Positions 58,656-64,000 of a DNA stretch of 64,000 bases are shown here, one piece after another (positions within the stretch are counted from its first letter, which is position 1; every line of letters begins with the position of its first letter). This DNA is from Cephalopachus bancanus (taxonomy: Eukaryota; Chordata; Mammalia; Primates; Tarsiidae). Location of the stretch: positions 1 through 64,000 of the forward strand of contig JAPVLO010001814.1 of NCBI GenBank assembly GCA_027257055.1. Direction: 5' to 3'. The notes beneath the pieces were generated by a model, which did no database searches, was not told the DNA's origin, and worked only from the letters and a program-made list of their open reading frames with translations. A program made the translations under genes and the position numbers.

Positions 58656-59753
58656 AGTATCATGTGGTTTCAATTATTGTAGTTTTATAATATATTTTGA
58701 AATCTGAAAGTGTAGTTCCTCTAACTTTGTCTTTTTTGTTGTTGCCATTTAAGATTTATTTGGTTATTCAGAGTCTTTTTTGGCTATTCAGAGTCTTTTG
58801 CAGTTCCATATGAGTTTTATGACTTTTTTTGAACTTTTTTAAAGACTGTCATTGGGATTCTGATAGGGATTGTATTAAATTAGTAGACCATTGGGATAGT
58901 ATGACATTTTAACAGTATTAATTCTTGTAATCCTTGAGCATGGGATATATTTTCATATCCATGTCTTTAATTTCATTCATCAATGAATAAGAGAGAATTT
59001 TACCTCTTTCTGATTTAGATGCCTTTTATTTATTTTTCTTGTCTAATTCCTCTGGCTAGGACTTTCAGCCCTCTACTGAATGGAAGTGGTGAGAGTGGAT
59101 ATCATTGCCTTGTGCCAGATTTTAGAAGAAACAGTTTTATTTTCCTCCATTCATTGATTATTGTGTTATCTGTGTGTTTTATTATATGACCTTCAGTGTG
59201 GTGAAGTAAGTACCTTCTATACCTATTTTTTGAGAGTTTCAATCATGAATAGATGTTAAACTTTGTCAGTGTTTCTACATTCTCTGACATATGTGATAAT
59301 ATAGATTTTTTTCTTTTTGTTAATGTGGTGCATCACATTGATTGATTTACATATGTTGAGCCATATTTGCATTCCAGGGATAAATTCAACTTGGTCATGG
59401 TGCATGATATTTTTAATGTATTATTTTAATCTGTTAGTGTTTTATTGCGGATTTTAAAATCTATGTTTATCAGGGATATTAGCTTATAGCATTTCTTCCT
59501 TTTAGTGTCTTTTTCTGTCTTTGATATCAAGGTGATACTAGTTTCATAAAATAAGCTTGGACATGCATGTTTTCTTTTATTCTATTTTCTTGGAAAGGTT
59601 TAAGAAGGATTGCTTTTAATTCTTCTTTGAATGTTTGGTGGAATTAAACTCTGAAGCCATCTCTTCTGATCTTTCATTTGTTGTGAAGGTTTCTAATCCC
59701 TGATTCAATGTTCTTTTTTGTTATTAATCTGTTCAGGCTTTGTTTTTCTTCTT

Positions 59754-60049
59754 CTTTTTTTTTTTTTTTTTTTTTTTAGCTAGAGTCTCACTCTGTCACC
59801 CATACTGGAGTGCAGTTGCCACTTCCGGCCACCACAGCCTCGACCTGCTGGGCTCCGGCGATCCTTCCACCTTAGCCTTCCAAGTAGCCGGAATTACAGG
59901 CATGTGCTACCACGCCTGGCTGATTTTTTGATTTATTATAGAGATGAGGTCTTGCTGCCCAGGCGGGTCTTGAACCCGTGGGCTTAGGCAATCCACTCAC
60001 CTCAACCTCCCAAAGGCATGGGATTACAGGCTGAGCCACTGAGCCTGGC
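59754..60049 (-). mobile_element. Alu, young tarsier-like subfamily, minus strand
   Basis: T-run, then GAGTCTCACTCTGTCACCC... to GGCTGAGCCACTGAGCC. Exact 13-bp duplication TGTTTTTCTTCTT at 59741-59753 and 60050-60062. Confidence 0.95.
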
Positions 60050-61602
60050 TGTTTTTCTTCTTGATTTAGTTTTGGTAGGTTGTATGTTTCTAGGAATTTA
60101 TCCATTTAATATAGATTATCCAATTTGTTAAAGTATAATTACTCATAATAATTCCTTATGATCTTTTTTTGAGACATTCATTGTAATGTCTCTTTAAGTT
60201 CTTATCTTTCTTTGAGTCTTCTCTCTTTTATTCTCAACTTAGTTAAGATTTTATATGTTTTATTTTTTTCTAAAAACCAGATTTTTAGATTTGTTGATTT
60301 TTTTCTGTTCTTCTCTATTTTATGCATTTATTCTCTAGTCTTTATTTTTTTCTGCTAATTTTGGTCTTAGTTTGTTCTTCTGTTACTATTTTCTTGACTG
60401 TATAAGGCTAAGTTGTTTATATGATATCTTCTTTTTTAATGTAGATGCTTACTGTTAGAAAACTCTATCTTGGTACTACTTTTTCTGCATCTTATTAAGT
60501 TTTATTATGTTGCATTTTTATTTTTGTTCTTATCAAAATATTTTAAACATTCTTTTTTATTTTCTATTTGACCCAATAAATGTTAGAGTGTGTGTTGCTT
60601 AGTTTGCACATATTTTTTTCAATTTTCTCATTTTCTTACTGTTGATTGTTTTCCATTTTCATTCCATTGTGTTCCAAAAAGATACTTGGAATGAGTTCAA
60701 CCTTCCTGAATTTGTTAAGACTAATTAAGTGACTAAACTTGTGATTTATCTTGAAGAATGTTCTATATGCAGTTGAGATGAATATATGTTACTCTGCCTT
60801 GGGGTAGAATGATCTGTATATGTTGGTTAACTTCATTTGGTCTATAGTGATGTTTAGTTCTGCTGTTTATTGATATTCTGTTTATATGATCTATCCATTA
60901 TACAGAGTGGGGTATTAAAGTCTCATACTATTATTGTATCGGTGTTTATTTTCTTTTTTTAGGTTTGTCAATGTTTTATATATTTAGATTATTTGATGAT
61001 GGATACATATATAATAACAATTGCTATATCTTTCTGTTGAATAAACCATTTTTGTCATTATATAATCATTATACAATGACCTCCTTTTTGATATGTGACA
61101 ATTTTTTAGTTAGTCTGCTTCGTATGTTGTAAGTCATTCCTGCTTTTTCAGGTTACCATTTTCATGGATATGTTTTTTCCATTTCCTCACTGCTTATATG
61201 TGTCTTTAAAGCTCACGTGAGTTTTTATAGGCAGCATATTGTTACATATTTATTAAGCCATTCTATGTCTTTTGGTTGAAGAATTTAATTTATTTACATT
61301 TAACATAATTATTGATAGGTAGGAACTGACCCTTGACATTTTATTGATTGTTTTCTGATTGGTTTATAGTTCCTTTTTTCTTACTTCCTCTATTCTGTCT
61401 GCCTTTGTGATTTTATTTGATCTATATTTGTAATGGTATACTTAGAGTCCATCCTTATTCTTTTATGTGTCAAGTAGAGATTTTTCCTTATGGTTACTAC
61501 GAAGTGTAAATAAATTATCTTATAGTTATAACACTCCATTTTAAGTTGATAAAAACTTAAATTCAATGACATACGAAAACTACACTTCTGCTCTTCCCAT
61601 AG

Positions 61603-61661
61603 ATTTTATGTTATTGATGTTGCCATATATGGCATATATGGCAACATCAATAACATAAAAT
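61603..61661. repeat. Perfect 28-bp inverted repeat with 3-nt loop
   Basis: Arms 61603-61630 and 61634-61661 are exact reverse complements around GGC. Left arm starts ATTTTATGTTATTGATG and ends GCCATATAT. It lies inside decayed L1M sequence that normally has no such hairpin. Confidence 0.95.
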
Positions 61662-62490
61662 ATATATATATTCATATTTTTACCCATTAACAGATTATTG
61701 CATCCATAGTTTTTTTATTCTTTTTTAACTTTTATAATAAAGTTGTTTACATACCACCATTACAGTATGAGTATTCTGAATTCGACTATATACTTATCTT
61801 TACCAGTGTTTTATATTTGCATATATTTTCACTTATCTAATTAGTGTTATTTTGTTTCAACTTGAAGAATTCTCTTAGCATTTTTATGTAAGCCAAGTCA
61901 TAGGTCTGCAGGAAGGGTTGACTCTGGACCATGGTAGCGAAGGGCTAGATTAAGGTCATAGACACTTCTGGATCTGCAATAGGAACTGAGGTCAGATAGA
62001 GTGCCACCAAGGTCTCAGTGGGTGTGTCTTTTGCCTCCATCCAGTTCCCTGGGTAGGCAGGGATCCTCCTAGGCTGTGGCAGAGTGGAGCTAGAACTGAG
62101 ACACAGGGCTGCCTCTGGATTTTCTGCTGTGGCCAAGAACTTGTTGCCAGGGCTATGGACAGGTGTGGTTCCTCCTCCAGAGTCTGTGGTAGATAGGGTG
62201 GATTGTAGGACTGTAACCAAGTAGGACTGAAGTCATGTCTATAGAGTAATGGTGCTGCTTTGGGTCTGTAGCTCTGACCATGTTTTGTGAACATGCCACT
62301 GGGGCATGTTCCTGACTTCTCAAAGTGGATCTCCTTGGTTTTGGGTTTTACCAGGGCTTTTCAACTTCTTACTTGGATCCTAAAGCCCCCACAAAGGCAT
62401 GTGGATGTAGATGGTTACTAGGTTAATTTTGGGGTGAGTGGATGCAGACTGGGGACTTCCTGTTCTACCATATTCCTGATGTCACTTTGA

Positions 62491-63938
62491 CATATGACTC
62501 TTGCCTCATCATTCTACTGAGAGGTGGGTACTTAGGAGTTTGTTCTAATATGCCTTTTAGCTTTCTGGTTTTAAAAAAATCCATGAAATTAGGTTTATCC
62601 AGGATCATCTCAGTCTTTCTTGCTCTTGAATTCTTCATGATCCTTCTGGAAGGCTTCTCTTCTCTTGACTTCTGTTACAGGATCATGCTTATTTCCTCTC
62701 AATTTTCTCTCATCTTTCCTAACTGTAGCTTCCCCAGAGAGTGGTTTTCACCCATTTTTCTTCCCTCTCTGTATTTTCCTTTTCAAATACGTCATATGAA
62801 TACTCAGGCTCAGTCATAGATCTGTATGCATATTGGATATCAAATTCTCTAACTTAAGCCTGCCTTCTCTTCCAAGTGCCTGACTCATATTTCCAAATGT
62901 CTGCTAGAGAACTCTCCTTGGTGTCTGCAAGTACCTCAGAACCAGCATGGTAAAAACTCAATTGATAAGTCTTCCCTGCTTTTTCTCCCTCACCTCCCCC
63001 ACATACTGAGCTTTCTCTGTTACTTTCTTACTTGTTCATCCTTATATCACCATTATCCATACTATTCAGGCTCAAAATTTAGTAATCACAGTTGATTCTT
63101 TCTTTCTCTCACTCCATAATCAGTACCTAGTCTTTATATTCTACCTATGATTCCTTGCAGGTGAATGTCCTCCTTTTCTAGTCCTATCATCTCTATTTTA
63201 GTGTGGTGCTTATTACCTCTCACATGATACTTTACAATATCCGAACCCATAATTTCCATGCCTGTAGTCTCTTTCTCTGAAATCATAACCTTCCTACTCT
63301 GGTATGATTATTCTTTCCCTCAAACTTATCATTGACTTTCCTCACTGATAAAATTAACTATAGTCTGAAATTCAAGGTCCTCTATATATCTTAACCACCA
63401 TTAATAATAGTTATTAATAATAGTTAGCATGAATGAGTGCACAATCTGGAGCAGGCACTGTGCTACATGATTTTAATAGTACTTTGAAGTAGGTACTAGT
63501 TTTATATTTTAATAATTATAATATTGATTATGTACTATGATCACAGAGTCAGTAAGCATTTGAGTCTAGCTGAGGTGACCAGAATCTGTAACCATTTTAG
63601 TGCTCTATTAGTTTATCACCTATTTGCACCACATGAAGTTTTAATCTGGAATTTTAATGCATTTTCCATTGACTACTGCCTCAGTTCCCTTTGACTGGAA
63701 TGTTTTTCTACCAATGTTGTATTTGGAAAATCTTCTCTTTTACAGAGTTTTTACTGATTTCTTCCCCCTATTTGAAATCAAACATTATTTACTTTGTCCT
63801 TTTATACACAATTCTATTTATTTTTTAATAATGTGTGCCCCTACCCTCTCAGTTCTCATATTTATTATCTTTATAAAGACAGGAACTATTTTTCAATCAC
63901 TTTTTTATCCTTTAAGTTACTTAAAATAATATCTTACC
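62491..63938. other. Unassigned AT-rich sequence
   Basis: No repeat family or exon recognised. Frames at 62442-62819 and 63657-63929 lack known domains. Confidence 0.4.
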
Positions 63939-64000
63939 TCCGGGCTCGGTGGCTCAGCTTGTAAACCCGAGCCTTTGGGAGGCTGAAGTGAGTCGATTGC
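63939..64000 (+). mobile_element. Alu, young subfamily, cut by window end
   Basis: CGGGCTCGGTGGCTCAGCTTGTAAACCCGAGCCTTTGGGAGG matches the left arm of the other young copies; the rest lies outside the window. Confidence 0.93.

Larger units (their letters stand above)
58027..62490 (-). mobile_element. Old L1M, nearly complete, minus strand
   Basis: Begins with reversed ORF2 end (GATATCTTAGTGTGGTTTTAATTTG, ACTGATGTTGAGCATTTTTC), then RT region (CCCTCTACTGAATGGAAGTGG, TTCATAAAATAAGC), endonuclease, ORF1-region and 5'UTR text to about 62490 (GACTGGGGACTTCCTGTTC). It contains an Alu (59754-60049) and the hairpin at 61603. All frames are decayed. Confidence 0.75.

Overview
This is nuclear DNA from a primate, almost entirely retrotransposon. 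Dimeric 7SL-derived Alu elements occur thirteen times. The young ones share a distinctive head (GGCTCAGCCTGTAATCCC) and tail (ACTCCAACTC then poly-A). They are not anthropoid AluS/Y, and I do not see the lemur or loris/galago head types I know. Recent L1s carry a complete or near-complete ORF1/ORF2. A non-simian primate, most likely a tarsier, is my best guess; the species call is inference.

Layout: 1-600 old L1 3' end; 1528-3594 a 2.07-kb LTR with a 6-bp target duplication; 3745-4725 old L1 and a Tigger-like DNA transposon; 5170-12480 an old L1M holding a small L1 stub and full-length young L1 'A' (minus); 13804-19765 full-length L1 'B' (plus); 21578-23925 the only probable host-gene sequence, two or three exons of a membrane protein resembling SLC9-type Na+/H+ exchangers (sperm NHE-like); 24-33 kb Alus, a MIR and unassigned sequence; 33080-36260 an old L1M split by truncated L1 'C' (minus); 36.7-37.9 kb DNA-transposon fossils; 38.5-40.4 kb rearranged L1 pieces; 40609-46934 full-length L1 'D' (plus), the youngest-looking element; 48.4-50.3 kb Alus and a pyrimidine microsatellite; 51.6-57.1 kb older L1 'E' (minus); 57.36-58.03 kb 5'-inverted L1 'F'; 58.0-62.5 kb an old L1M; 63.94 kb onward an Alu cut by the window edge.

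L1 D has an intact 321-aa ORF1 and an ORF2 whose only visible lesion is one in-frame TGA at codon 520. Its endonuclease, reverse-transcriptase and C-terminal cysteine residues are otherwise in place. A, B and D have mosaic 5'UTRs: A and B share the distal part, A and D share the proximal part, and D's distal part is unrelated. D's distal part starts with a CpG-rich array of three 21-bp and three 17-bp units. This looks like 5'UTR (promoter) replacement in an L1 lineage and is the best candidate here for something undescribed.

The L1 ORF1/ORF2 pair would supply the machinery that also mobilised the Alus, and most young insertions show exact target duplications. No tRNA, rRNA or CRISPR array was found.
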